64,000 bases of DNA from Candidatus Melainabacteria bacterium (GCA_022009935.1 CP091731.1:1302001-1366000), one strand, 5' to 3'. Counted from the stretch's first letter, positions 19,737 through 28,525 are shown. Numbers and translations: made by a program. The notes: generated by a model from the letters alone, not told the origin.

Positions 19737-20446
19737 TTATTCAAAACCAGCTATAGACTGACAAGATATGTGGTCATTAGCTAAACTGTTAAGAGTTACT
19801 CTGTATTTGCCGTCCATTTCTTCTACTTTTATATCCTATAGAACATATAGCATCTTTATATGGTAATTTATAATCAGAATCCAACGACCATCTTACTGCT
19901 AAGTTTGGGTCTATATTGTTAAATTCGACATCACAAGTACATTCTTGCCGTCCTTCTCCATTGTAATAAACATTATCATATTTTCTTGGATTGCTTAGGC
20001 TAAATTTTAAATTTGGGTATGTCGTTTTTAATGTGTACAAACTAAGTACATTAGCATGTTCTGGACGTGAATTAATAATAGCTTCTGCATACTTTCTCGC
20101 AAGAATATCTCCAACTTTTCCATTATTGCACATTCCAAAGCCAAAAAATGTTGCATTTCCACTAATACCTTCTTCTGCTGTTTCGTATGATTTTTTCTTC
20201 TAAACTTGTACTTGTAGTATTTTCATTCTCATCAAAAGAAGCAATAAACCCTAATATCATAAAAAATGCAATTACTGACAAACATCCAATGCCAACTTTT
20301 TTGAAAATATTACTACCTTGTTTTTTATCATTTTTTGCTTCTTCGTACTCTAAATATTCTCCGCAATGTTTACATTTAATTGCCGCAGCCTTGATTTCTT
20401 CTCCACAATATGGGCATCTTTTTGTTTCATTGTTATCATTTGTCAT
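19737..20446 (-). CDS. Zinc-ribbon membrane protein with extracytoplasmic domain, frameshifted
   Basis: The N-terminus has KRCPYCGEEIKAAAIKCKHC, a double CxxC zinc ribbon. A single membrane helix follows (VGIGCLSVIAFFMILGFIAS), then an external domain: SYETAEEGISGNATFFGFG, MCNNGKVGDILARKYAEAI, ECTCDVEFNNIDPNLAVRWS and, after a second shift, VEEMDGKYRVTLNSLANDH. Shifts near 20190 and 19845. Its zinc ribbon closely matches those in the next gene upstream (20457-21020), so they are related by domain duplication. Could sense or bind something at the envelope; the exact role is unknown. Confidence 0.65.
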
Positions 20447-20456
20447 AATGTTACCT

Positions 20457-21020
20457 CTACCATTGCTCGCCTAATACTTTATATCTGTAATAATCATAAG
20501 GGGCTAAGCACGGATATAGTATCCATAAAATTCCTCCGCTCAAAATTGTAGGAATTGAATAAACTATAAACTTTAACCACATTCCTTTGAAAAGATAATA
20601 AAAACCTCCAAATAAAAGCGATGCAATAAAACTACCAAAGTCGCCATATAATTTCATTGTCATCTTCCATCTTTCACCCATAGAACTTTTCCAAAAATTA
20701 GGATTATACTTCCACCATCTGCCATCTAAAACAAAGAAATCTACTGCCCTAAAACGTTCTTTCCATTTTTCATTTACATCGGCTTTGCTAATTTTATCTT
20801 TTGATGAATTATTGTTTTCTGATAAAAATTCTCCACAGTGTTTACATTTTATAGCACTATACTGTATTTCTTCACCACAAAACGGACATTGTTTTGTTTC
20901 CGATAAATCTTCAGGTTCATTTTCTTCTTTTAAGAATTCTCCGCAATGTTTACACTTTTTTGCTACTGCAAGAATTTCTTCTCCGCAGTATGGACATAAT
21001 TTTGTTTCTTCATCAGCCAT
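20457..21020 (-). CDS. Double zinc-ribbon protein with membrane domain
   Basis: Two consecutive zinc ribbons, LCPYCGEEILAVAKKCKHCG and QCPFCGEEIQYSAIKCKHCG (residues 8-60), followed by a linker and a hydrophobic region with GSFIASLLFGGFYYLFKGMW and FIVYSIPTILSGGILWILYP. The tail loosely resembles DUF2628-type membrane domains (weak). 187 residues, intact. Upstream of and co-directional with the previous gene, 10 bp apart, so co-transcribed. Confidence 0.7.
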   Translation of the reverse strand: MADEETKLCPYCGEEILAVAKKCKHCGEFLKEENEPEDLSETKQCPFCGEEIQYSAIKCKHCGEFLSENNNSSKDKISKADVNEKWKERFRAVDFFVLDGRWWKYNPNFWKSSMGERWKMTMKLYGDFGSFIASLLFGGFYYLFKGMWLKFIVYSIPTILSGGILWILYPCLAPYDYYRYKVLGEQW

Positions 21021-21192
21021 ATTATCTAACCCCTTTCACACTTTAAGTACTCATTTATAGCTTACAAAATTATAGTAACACAAAAATTTAAAATTCGGTT
21101 AATACAACGAAAAATTTACATAAATATATTAGTTGACTATGCGGTATCAGTCTATGTGCGTTTAAAGGAAAATTATTGAAAGGAATGTTGTC

Positions 21193-21539
21193 ATGAACAC
21201 AGAAAACAAACTTGGAAAGAAAATTAAAGAATTACGTAAGAGTATGTGTTACACGCAAGAAAAAACTTGCGGAACTTGCAGATATTGACGGAAAACATTT
21301 GTCAAAAATAGAAACCGGTGTTCATCTTCCTACTTATAAAACACTAAAGAAACTTTCTGAAATATTAAATTTTAACCTCCAAGATATGGATTCCATTTCA
21401 GATAAAGATAAAATGACAGACCACAACCCTATATACCAAAAAATCTTTAAAATTGTTGAATAGTGCTAAAAACGATAAAGAATTAAAAAATTATTATAAT
21501 GCTCTGAAATTTACAAATAGACTTATGAATAATAAGTAA
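21193..21539 (+). CDS. XRE-family transcriptional regulator, frameshifted
   Basis: Short helix-turn-helix protein, about 114 residues. Reads MNTENKLGKKIKELRK, then a shift, then LAELADIDGKHLSKIETGVH (recognition helix) and LPTYKTLKKLSEILNF; a second shift near 21460 leads to LKNYYNALKFTNRLMNNK. ATG 21193 follows GAAAGGAATG. It probably controls the divergent cargo operon at 18739-21020 or the transposase. The start-to-start gap to the divergent gene (21021-21192) should hold both promoters, but I see no sure operator. Confidence 0.75.
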
Positions 21540-21640
21540 AAACTACGTCTGAAATCCAGATATATCTGCGAAGTTGACGATTTCGGCATCATAATTTACA
21601 ATAGAAGTATAAAGCAAAGTTACAATTTAATAATAATAAT

Positions 21641-21783
21641 AAGCTCATAAAGAGTTGTGCGAGGGACAAGCCCGATGACCACACAGCAACCTACATAAAA
21701 TGCAAGGTGCTAATGCTTGAACGATGGGTAACATAAATTTAATTAAAGTTTTTAATTAAAGCCCATCATTGCGATGGGTTTTT
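21641..21783 (+). promoter_or_regulatory. SAM-I-clan riboswitch with terminator and antiterminator
   Basis: Core matches the S-box consensus: GAGGGACAAGCCCGATGA (21661-21678), CAGCAACC, AAGGTGCTAA. P1 is GCTCAT (21643-21648) with ATGGGT (21724-21729). P3 is ACCT/AGGT with TACAT/ATGCA; P4 is very short. Downstream GCCCATC (21761-21767) and GATGGGT (21773-21779) plus TTTT form a terminator. The alternative antiterminator pairs 21723-21729 with 21761-21767, extended by TTAATTAAA/TTTAATTAA. SAM binding should hold P1 and favour termination. The next gene is the transposase at 21990. Confidence 0.82.
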
Positions 21784-21956
21784 CTATTGCTTCTTTTTAT
21801 GGGTTTAAAGATATGGAAGAAGCAAAGTGAAAAAAACAGCAAGAGGTAAAAACTGAATATTCTATAAAATTGCTGATTTGAGCGATATTTTAAAGCTCAA
21901 CTTAAGTGCTTCTTTGAAAAGAAAATAGAAAAAATCCTGAAAAATCCCGCCGACGG

Positions 21957-21974
21957 GCAATTTCGGGAAATTGC
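21957..21974 (+). promoter_or_regulatory. Hairpin just upstream of the transposase start
   Basis: GCAATTT-CGGG-AAATTGC is a perfect 7-bp stem about 15 bases before the ATG, preceded by a small CCCG-CCGA-CGGG hairpin. It may limit transposase translation from read-through transcripts. Inference only. Confidence 0.4.
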
Positions 21975-21989
21975 AGACTTTATATAAAT

Positions 21990-22967
21990 ATGAATATAAA
22001 AGATGCACTATGCCAAAATTTTAAAAATCTAAAAGAAATAAGAGCAAAATTCAAAACAAATGAAGACTGCAAAGAATTCCTAGAAAAATATATCTGGGAA
22101 GGTGTACCGGTACATCCTAAGTATCCAACTTACAAAGTCTACAAATGTAAAGATGGTTGGTACAAATGCAAAGAAAATGGTACTGAGTTTAATATACTTA
22201 CCGGAACATTTCTTCAAAATACAAAAGTACCTTTACCTATCTGGTTTGAAGTTATTTTCAGAGAATGCTCAGACAAACGAGGACTTGCTACTCCAACGCT
22301 TATGAGAGATTACGGTCTTTCAAAAGTAACAGCAGAAATGATGATTAAGAAAATTGATAATGCTATGGGATTTGAAAATCATCAAGAACTAAATGGAACT
22401 GTAGAAGTAGATGAATATTATGAAGGCGGTGCTTTGAAAAATATGCACTACGGTAAAAAATTAGCTGTAAAAGAAGTACCTTATAAAAATAAAAAATTAT
22501 TACAAGGTTTTGTTCAGCGTGATGGAAACACCGTAATTAGAGTAATTCCAAATATGTTTGACGATACATTAAATGCCGGAGTACTCAGATATGTTAAACC
22601 TGGTTCAATATTATATAGTGATGATAACCCCAGCTACCAAAAGTTACCACCTATTTATAATCAAGGTGTTGTAGTACATAGTAAAGGGAATTATGTAAAC
22701 AAAGAAAATAAAAATATTTTTACTAACACAGTAGAAAGTCTTTGGGCTACATTTGAGCGAATGAAGAAAACACATATTCATGTTTCTTTAAAACATTTAC
22801 AAAATTATGCAAATGAAGTTGTTTTTAGGTATAATACAAGAAAGATGGAAACAGGAGATGCTTGTCTTTGGCTCCTGCAAAACATGCAAGGAACCAACAT
22901 TACCTGGAAGGAAATCAGAAATGCAGAATATACACAATATAATCGAGATAAAGCGAGGGTTGCATAG
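21990..22967 (+). CDS. IS1595-family transposase (ISXO2-like DDE)
   Basis: Catalyses movement of the 16687-23456 element. N-terminal IS1595 zinc-binding region is recognisable (WEGVPVHPKY, YKCKENGTEFNILTGTFLQN) but its cysteine pairs are mostly replaced. The DDE core has TVEVDEYYEGGAL (first Asp), SILYSDDNPSYQ (second Asp) and FTNTVESLWATFERMKKTH (Glu), then HVSLKHLQNYANEVVFRYN. 325 residues, intact frame, as expected for the family. Preceded by a SAM riboswitch and hairpins, followed by a partly broken gene and the right end. Confidence 0.93.
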   Translation: MNIKDALCQNFKNLKEIRAKFKTNEDCKEFLEKYIWEGVPVHPKYPTYKVYKCKDGWYKCKENGTEFNILTGTFLQNTKVPLPIWFEVIFRECSDKRGLATPTLMRDYGLSKVTAEMMIKKIDNAMGFENHQELNGTVEVDEYYEGGALKNMHYGKKLAVKEVPYKNKKLLQGFVQRDGNTVIRVIPNMFDDTLNAGVLRYVKPGSILYSDDNPSYQKLPPIYNQGVVVHSKGNYVNKENKNIFTNTVESLWATFERMKKTHIHVSLKHLQNYANEVVFRYNTRKMETGDACLWLLQNMQGTNITWKEIRNAEYTQYNRDKARVA

Positions 22968-22970
22968 AAT

Positions 22971-23417
22971 ATGCGGTCAAACTTTAGTGAATGCTATTGC
23001 AGAATTAGATAAGTGCGAAGAATTTTATCATGACGTGTTTTCTCTTTACGGACTAATTTACAATACAGAAACAATAAAACAAAAAGAGTTTTTGTTGCTG
23101 CAACTGCAAAATATTTTATTTTAGATAGATTACCAGAAGGTTCTTTATCTATTATTGATGATAAGTATGAACCAACTAATAAAAAAGAAGTAAAAAACTT
23201 TTAAAAAATATTATTGAGGAATTTTTTACATTACGTAATACTAGTTCTTCAAATGATGACTTTAAGAAAAAAATATGCAGAACATTTTAATGAAGAAGTT
23301 AAAGATTTCAGTAAAGAAATAGCTGAAAATAGAGATGATTCTTTATCTGATTTTGTAAAAGCACTTGAAAAGTATATTATTATAAGGATGAAGATGATAA
23401 TTGTTAAAGAAAATTAA
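22971..23417 (+). CDS. Hypothetical cargo protein at right end, frameshifted
   Basis: Four segments in alternating frames read QTLVNAIAELDKCEEFYHDV, FVAATAKYFILDRLPEGSLS, KNIIEEFFTLRNTSSSNDDF and EVKDFSKEIAENRDDSLSDF. Together about 145 residues, helical and acidic, without a recognised domain. It starts four bases after the transposase stop and ends 14 bp before the right inverted repeat, so it belongs to the element. The density of shifts leaves open real decay. Confidence 0.45.
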
Positions 23418-23456
23418 CAATTATCAAGGGTTAGTGGAATTTCCTATGCTAATCCC

Positions 23457-23464
23457 ATTAAATA
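23457..23464. repeat. Target site duplication, right copy (ATTAAATA)
   Basis: Exact copy of 16679-16686, directly after the right inverted end. The sequence continues as the start of micropeptide unit 3, so removal of the element plus one duplication restores a regular tandem array. Confidence 0.92.
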
Positions 23465-23468
23465 TATA

Positions 23469-23590
23469 TTGAAAAAATAAAAAAATGATATAATAAAAAT
23501 AGGGTGAGCGGTTTGGTACCCGCTCTTTAAAAACCCTAATAGATTTATCGTAGCGCTAATATAATTAATAAAATCAATATTAGCGCTTTT
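23469..23590 (+). ncRNA. Module 3 antisense promoter and predicted antisense RNA
   Basis: TTGAAA 23469-23474 and TATAAT 23489-23494 with a 14-bp spacer, shorter than in modules 1 and 2. RNA from about 23501 with 5' hairpin AGGGT / ACCCT enclosing GAGCGG-type stem (loop TTTGGTAC) and 3' terminator AGCGCTAATAT / ATATTAGCGCT followed by TTT. Confidence 0.55.
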
Positions 23591-23619
23591 ATGCTAATTA
23601 CGATAATCATTTCCGACAT
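23545..23619 (-). CDS. Module 3 hydrophobic micropeptide (24 aa)
   Basis: Reads MSEMIIVISIKALILILL then IILALR. Glu-10 of modules 1 and 2 is Ile here and the tail is shorter. The ribosome site and leader are conserved. Sense promoter TTTACA/TATAAT at 23711-23739, 17-bp spacer. Confidence 0.6.
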   Translation of the reverse strand: MSEMIIVISIKALILILLIILALR

Positions 23620-23752
23620 CACCTCCTTTCATTGCAACGTTTAATTCTAAATTTGTTCGTTTCGCGCAATTGAGGAAAGTTTGCCATAGGGGTTTACCCT
23701 ATTTGTTCTAATTATACTGAAAATATGTATAAGTGTAAAGATTAAATATATA

Positions 23753-23876
23753 TTGAAAAAATAAAAAAATGATATAATAAAAATAGGGTGAGCGGTTTGG
23801 TACCCGCTCTTTAAAAACCCTAAGATGTTAATTTAATTAGCGTTAGTAATATAAATAAAATTATTATTAGCGCTTT
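23753..23876 (+). ncRNA. Module 4 antisense promoter and predicted antisense RNA
   Basis: TTGAAA 23753-23758 and TATAAT 23773-23778 with 14-bp spacer. The 5' hairpin is AGGGT (23785-23789) / ACCCT (23817-23821). The 3' stem is AGCGTTAGTAAT / ATTATTAGCGCT, changed on both arms relative to modules 1-3 but still paired, then TTT. Confidence 0.52.
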
Positions 23877-23906
23877 TATGCTAATTACGATAATCATTTC
23901 CGACAT
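23820..23906 (-). CDS. Module 4 hydrophobic micropeptide (28 aa), ribosome site displaced
   Basis: Reads MSEMIIVISIKALIIILF then ILLTLIKLTS. A 127-bp insertion at 23908-24034 separates the start codon from the Shine-Dalgarno sequence (24036-24044 on + coordinates), so translation is probably much reduced. Sense promoter is weakened (CATAAT at 24124-24129). Probably an inactivated copy. Confidence 0.5.
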   Translation of the reverse strand: MSEMIIVISIKALIIILFILLTLIKLTS

Positions 23907-23907
23907 C

Positions 23908-24034
23908 AAATCGGATTATTCGGCTTAACGCAATCCTTGCATTCCGTTTTGGTCTTTCAGACCTTCACTTCAGCGGATTGCTTCATGTTACGGGCTCGCT
24001 CGCATACGCTCGACTCCGCCCTACCGAAAATCCG
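23908..24034. mobile_element. Small MITE-like insertion in module 4 leader (127 bp)
   Basis: Ends are inverted: TCGGATTATTCGG at the left and CCGAAAATCCG(A) at the right. The interior holds GGTCTTTCAGACC and GAGCG-rich short stems. A shortened relative lies at 29035-29110, also directly before a module copy, so the insertion predates the spread of that copy. No coding capacity. Confidence 0.6.
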
Positions 24035-24175
24035 ACCTCCTTTCATTGCAACGTTTAATCCTAAATTTGTTCGTTTCGCGCAATTGAGGAAAGTTTGCCA
24101 TAGGGTTTACCCTATTTGTTCTAATTATGCTGAAAATATGTATAAATGTAAAGTTTGATAACTGTGAGAAAAAAG

Positions 24176-24204
24176 TTGCAAAATTAAAATGTTTAATGTA
24201 ATAT
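24176..24204 (+). promoter_or_regulatory. Promoter for rpmI-rplT
   Basis: TTGCAA (24176-24181), 17-bp spacer, TAATAT (24199-24204), about 80 bp before rpmI. No infC is found upstream, so the pair has its own promoter. Confidence 0.55.
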
Positions 24205-24286
24205 TTAAGATACATGAAACTCTTTTGCCTAATTTACAAGATAAAGTAACGTGGCTCAAGCAAAATAAAAAAGGAGAAAATCAAAA

Positions 24287-24501
24287 ATGAAAAGCAAAAT
24301 GAAAACGCACCGTGCTGCTGCAAAACGATACAAAGTTACAGCAGGCGGAAAAATTACAAGACGCAAAGCCGGTAAAAAACACTTGCTTGCACACAAAAGC
24401 CCCTGCTCGCAAAAAATAGATTGTCCTCAATGGTTGAAATTTCTTCAACACATTTAGAGTTGGTATCAAAAGAGTTACCATACAAAAAGTATTCAAGATA
24501 A
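24287..24501 (+). CDS. rpmI: 50S ribosomal protein L35, one frameshift
   Basis: Small basic protein of the large subunit. MKSKMKTHRAAAKRYKVTAG then GKITRRKAGKKHLLAHKS; a one-C shift near 24405 leads to RLSSMVEISSTHLELVSKEL and PYKKYSR. 71 residues, a little longer than the common 65. Ribosome site AAGGAGAAAA at 24271. Followed 23 bp later by rplT, the usual order, but infC is not in front. Confidence 0.92.
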
Positions 24502-24524
24502 GAAATCAAGGAGGATAATATAAA

Positions 24525-24875
24525 ATGAGAGTAAAACGTGGTAATGTTTTAAGAAAAAGACATAAAAAAATATTAAAATTAGCTAAAGGCTTTAAAGGCG
24601 CTCGTTCTCGTATATTTAAAGTCGCAAATTGTGCTGTTATGAAAGCATTAAAATATCAATACCGTGACCGTCGCGTTTTGAAACGCAACATGCGTCGCTT
24701 ATGGATTGTTCGTATTAATGCTGCAGTTCGTTTGTATGATTTAAGCTACTCTAAATTTATGAATTTACTTAAAAAAGCAAATATACAAGTTAACCGTAAA
24801 ATGCTTGCTGAAATGGCTGTTAACGAACCTGAAGCTTTTCAAATTATTGTCGAAAACGCTAAAGCAGCAGCTTAG
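24525..24875 (+). CDS. rplT: 50S ribosomal protein L20
   Basis: Large-subunit assembly protein binding 23S rRNA. MRVKRGNVLRKRHKKILKLA and GFKGARSRIFKVANCAVMKA are the conserved basic N-terminus, then YQYRDRRVLKRNMRRLWIVR and FMNLLKKANIQVNRKMLAEM. 116 residues, intact. AAGGAGG-type site at 24508. Terminator at 24905-24940. Confidence 0.97.
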   Translation: MRVKRGNVLRKRHKKILKLAKGFKGARSRIFKVANCAVMKALKYQYRDRRVLKRNMRRLWIVRINAAVRLYDLSYSKFMNLLKKANIQVNRKMLAEMAVNEPEAFQIIVENAKAAA

Positions 24876-24904
24876 AAATTTTTCGTTTATATAATTGTTA
24901 CAAA

Positions 24905-24940
24905 AAAGTAAGTGGAATTATAATTCTACTTGCTTTTTTT
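24905..24940 (+). terminator. Terminator after rplT
   Basis: AGTGGAATTA / TAATTCTACT forms a stem with one G-T pair, followed by CTTTTTTT, about 35 bp after the rplT stop. Confidence 0.75.
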
Positions 24941-24983
24941 ATGATATTATTTTTAAAGAAAATAGTTAAAGGTTTAATACAAC

Positions 24984-26666
24984 ATGAATAAAAAAATCAA
25001 AAGCTTTCACTTTAGCCGAAATTATCATAGTAATGATGCTTATAGCATTTTTATGGACTTGCGTTGTTAAAGTTATAAACAAAAACATGGAAAATAAAGT
25101 TAAAGTTTATTTATTTAATATTTATAATGAGTTGCAATATGCCGGAAAAGCTACAGACAAAACACTATCTAAAAAATAAAAATGGAAGAATCCAGGATAT
25201 TTTGCTTGAAACCAATGCTATAAATTATTGTGATGCTTTTGTTTCAAACATTAACTCTTCTAATGCCGTTGATTGTGTGCAAGGAACTTCCGAGTTTATG
25301 GTGAAAAAAGATGTTAAACCTAATATTTTAAATACTTTTACTTGCACAAGAACATATAAATATAAGGTTAATTCAAATGGAGGAGTTAATGAAACATATA
25401 GTCCAACAAAATCTGACTATGTTAGAGATATTTCGCCTTATTCAAAAAACTATCAAAATCTTATAATCGAAATTGCAAAAACAGGAAATAAATATTATTC
25501 TTGTTCAAAAAAAACAAGTTACCTTCCAAAAGATGACGAAAGTGAAGCCGGTGAATTTGATTTAAAACAACAAATAATAGGCCAAGCTTTTGTTTCTTCA
25601 AACAATGTAAGTTTTTATTTTATAACAACTAAAAGTCTTATTGACAATAGCTATCTTGAAAAAGATGTTTACAATTATAGTGCAAATGTATATCAAGATG
25701 CGATATGCGATGCAGAGCCAACAGGCTCAAGTAGTTCAGCTGATACCTATAAAAAATTATTTATATATAATCCATATATGTCAGCCAAATCTGTATATGG
25801 TCAAGGGAAGATAGGCAATGTAAAATTTGGAAGTGCAAGTTCAAGTAATGTTGGAATATTCAAAGCTCAAAAAGGTGTAAAATCATGCGGTTATTCTTGG
25901 AAAACTATTCAAACAAAAATTCCAACAAATTTATATAATTCAGATAGATGCAAAACATTTTTTAACTTGTATACAAATTATGGAAATAACAAATGTTGTG
26001 TTTTTGCATTCAATAACAAAGGAGACTCAATTGGTGGACATAAAAGCATTGGCTGCTGGGAAGCTATATGTCAATCAAAAATCCCTTGCGTTCAAATGCC
26101 TGTAAAGATAGGCAATGATTATGCCTCACAAGACCAAATTGCAAATTTTTATAATAAATGGAATAACTATTTTAAAAACAATTTTAATAGTAAAGTCTTT
26201 TATAATAGTGGTACAAATTTAACAAATGCAAATGAGGGAACAGAGGAAAAAACGGTAAAAATTAACGGTGACTCAAGTTTGACATACCCCAATCATTTTA
26301 TTTATGTTGCCATTGACAATGCTTTTAAATATGGCACTTATGGAAAAGATGTCTTTGCTTTTGAACATTTTGGCTCTAAAATAATACCTGTTGGTATCCT
26401 TGCAAATGATAAAAATAGTCCTCTGAAATTTAATGTCATTACACGTGATCTTTATACGAAAAAAATTGAACGTCTTAACAAAGAACCGCTTAATTTTTTG
26501 TGAAGCTATGAAGTATACAGGTGAAAAATTTTCGCAATATTGCGCATGTAAGGATGATGGTGGAAATATAGTAACACAATACAATGATAACGTAAAAGCA
26601 GAGTGCTTAAAAGGTTTTGGTTGCGCTATACGTCCAATCAATCCAAGCATTTCTCGGTTCAAATAG
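24984..26666 (+). CDS. Long pseudopilin-like surface protein, frameshifted
   Basis: The N-terminus (after a one-base shift) is MNKKIKKAFTLAEIIIVM, a class III/pseudopilin signal with the cleavage site before Phe and Glu at +5 (FTLAE), followed by a hydrophobic helix. The remaining about 530 residues are a large globular part rich in Asn, Lys, Tyr and Cys (NKCCVFAFNNKGD, IGCWEAICQSKIPCVQMPVK). A further shift near 26500 leads to FCEAMKYTGEKFSQYCACKD. It would be processed by a prepilin peptidase and exported by a type II/IV pilus system. Binding target unknown. Confidence 0.7.
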
Positions 26667-26834
26667 TTAAAATATAAAAAAGTTGAAAATTATAAATTTG
26701 CCATTAATACTTTAATGTATTGATACAATAATCATACATTAAGATGATTTTTTTCTCATATGTTTAAACAATAAGTTATAATATCCGTCAACATAAATAG
26801 TTTATGTAATAATGAAATTCGGGAATTAAATTTT

Positions 26835-28525
26835 TTGAGGAAAAAAGTTTTGTATAACGGCATATACCCAATAAACATACATTATAACTATAAGACCGAC
26901 AATAACAAAAATAAGGTTCAAAGCAAGGAAGAGGAAAACCAAAATCAAAACGGTAACCTTTCAAATGGTAATGCCTCGCTTACGCAAGACGAACTTCAAC
27001 AAAGATATCATCAAAATACAATTAATTATGGTCGTGGGCAAAATTTTAATCTAAATGCGTATCAACACGGCAATTCTAACAATTTTCAAAATATTCAAAA
27101 CAGAAAAAAGTTATAAACATACATCAAATAGTATCTGACTTTAGAAAAACTCAAATTGCAATAAATGCACCGAATGAAGTTGTAAATGAAGTTAATAAGT
27201 TTTTGGCAAAAAGTCGATTATGAGTCAAATTCCGAAAATCCTCAAAAAAACGTTATACAATCCAATTTAAAAGAAGCTTCGAAGCTTTTTGGATGAATAC
27301 ATATCCAAAACATTAAACAAGGACTCACACGTCGTTGAGGGCTGGCTAAATGCTCTTTTCTTGCAAGATATTGATTATAAAAATAACCCAAATGATATCA
27401 ATGAAACTTTTAAACTAAAATTCCCGAAAGGTTCAAAAGTTGATGAAAAAATATCTGAAAACTTAGATATTTTATATCCAAACACACCTTCTAAAATACA
27501 ACAAAATGAAATAATTTCTCATCAAAGTGAAGAAGAAGCAACAAAAGAAATAAGCACTCTTGAGTCAAACCAAAACTATAATAACAACATAATCAGCTTA
27601 GATAAAAAAGTTGTTACAGAAGAAAAACAATCCCAAAAAGTTGTTGAACAAAGTATTCAAGAAACCAAAACAGTTACTTTGCCAAAACTTCAAGAAGAAA
27701 AACAAACTGACAAAACTGCTTATACTTCCGGTCCGAATAAAACTCAAAAAATTATATCCCGAATGACGAAAAACTAAAAAGTTTATTTACACAAGCTAAA
27801 ATACTTGGCAATGCAAAGGATTATCAAAGTGCTTTAAATTTTTATGAAGATGCATTAAATTACGCGCATCAAATAAAAAGATAGCCAAATTGAACCCATA
27901 ATTTATTATGAAGTAGCAAAAGTATATGATAAGACTGACAACACAAATACAGCGATTGAATACTATGCCAATGCAATAAGCACATCAAACGACAATAACA
28001 ACATAAAAGCGTTGTCACATTTGGCTTTGGGGAAAATATATGACAACTCATCTTTGCTTGATAGCTCTTTAAATCACTATATGGCAGCATGTTCCTATGG
28101 TGGTGAAAGTGAAAACACAAAGCTTCAAAGCTTTGCATTATCTGATATTAGTGAAATATACGCTTCCATTTATAATAAGGATGTTGCTTTTGATTTTATT
28201 GAAACGGCAAAAGATATAGCAAAGGAAACCAATGACAGCAAAACTATTGGCAAAATATTTGCAAAATCGGCTAAAACTTATAAAAATTTTAACGAAAATC
28301 TCCAAGCTTTAAAAAGATTTAAAAGTTTCAACAATAGAGTATGATAAATCGACAAATAACTCCAAAAACCAAGTCGAAAACTACATTATGGCTGCTTCCA
28401 TATTGATTGATTTGAATAATACCGAAAAGGCAAAATCGCTTTTGAATAAAGCAACAAGCATAATAAATGAGGCAAATTTAAGTCAATATTTGCCTCAAAT
28501 AAACAATTTAAATAAACTTATTTAG
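26835..28525 (+). CDS. TPR-repeat protein with low-complexity N-terminus, frameshifted
   Basis: Starts at TTG 26835 (LRKKVLYNGIYPINIHYNYK) after TTTGAGG. The first 110 residues are Asn/Gln-rich, then a shift to VSDFRKTQIAINAPNEVVNE, a Ser/Glu/Lys-rich linker, and a C-terminal superhelix of TPR-like repeats: LFTQAKILGNAKDYQSALNF, YEVAKVYDKTDNTNTAIEYY, ALSHLALGKIYDNSSLLDSS, ALSDISEIYASIYNKDVAFD. Four or more shifts. About 560 residues, a scaffold for protein contacts. Its stop overlaps that of the opposite gene by two bases. Partner unknown. Confidence 0.7.

Larger units (their letters stand above)
16687..23456. mobile_element. IS1595-family transposon with cargo genes (6,770 bp)
   Basis: Left end GGGATTGGCATAGCAAATTC.. 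(16687-16712) and right end (23431-23456) are inverted repeats matching at 24 of 26 positions, flanked by the 8-bp duplication ATTAAATA. It carries an ISXO2-like transposase at 21990-22967 plus about eight other genes, so it is a cargo-bearing element; IS1595-family members with passenger genes are known. It inserted at the boundary of two micropeptide units, splitting the array two and two. Low divergence of the ends and the perfect duplication suggest a fairly recent insertion. Confidence 0.92.
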
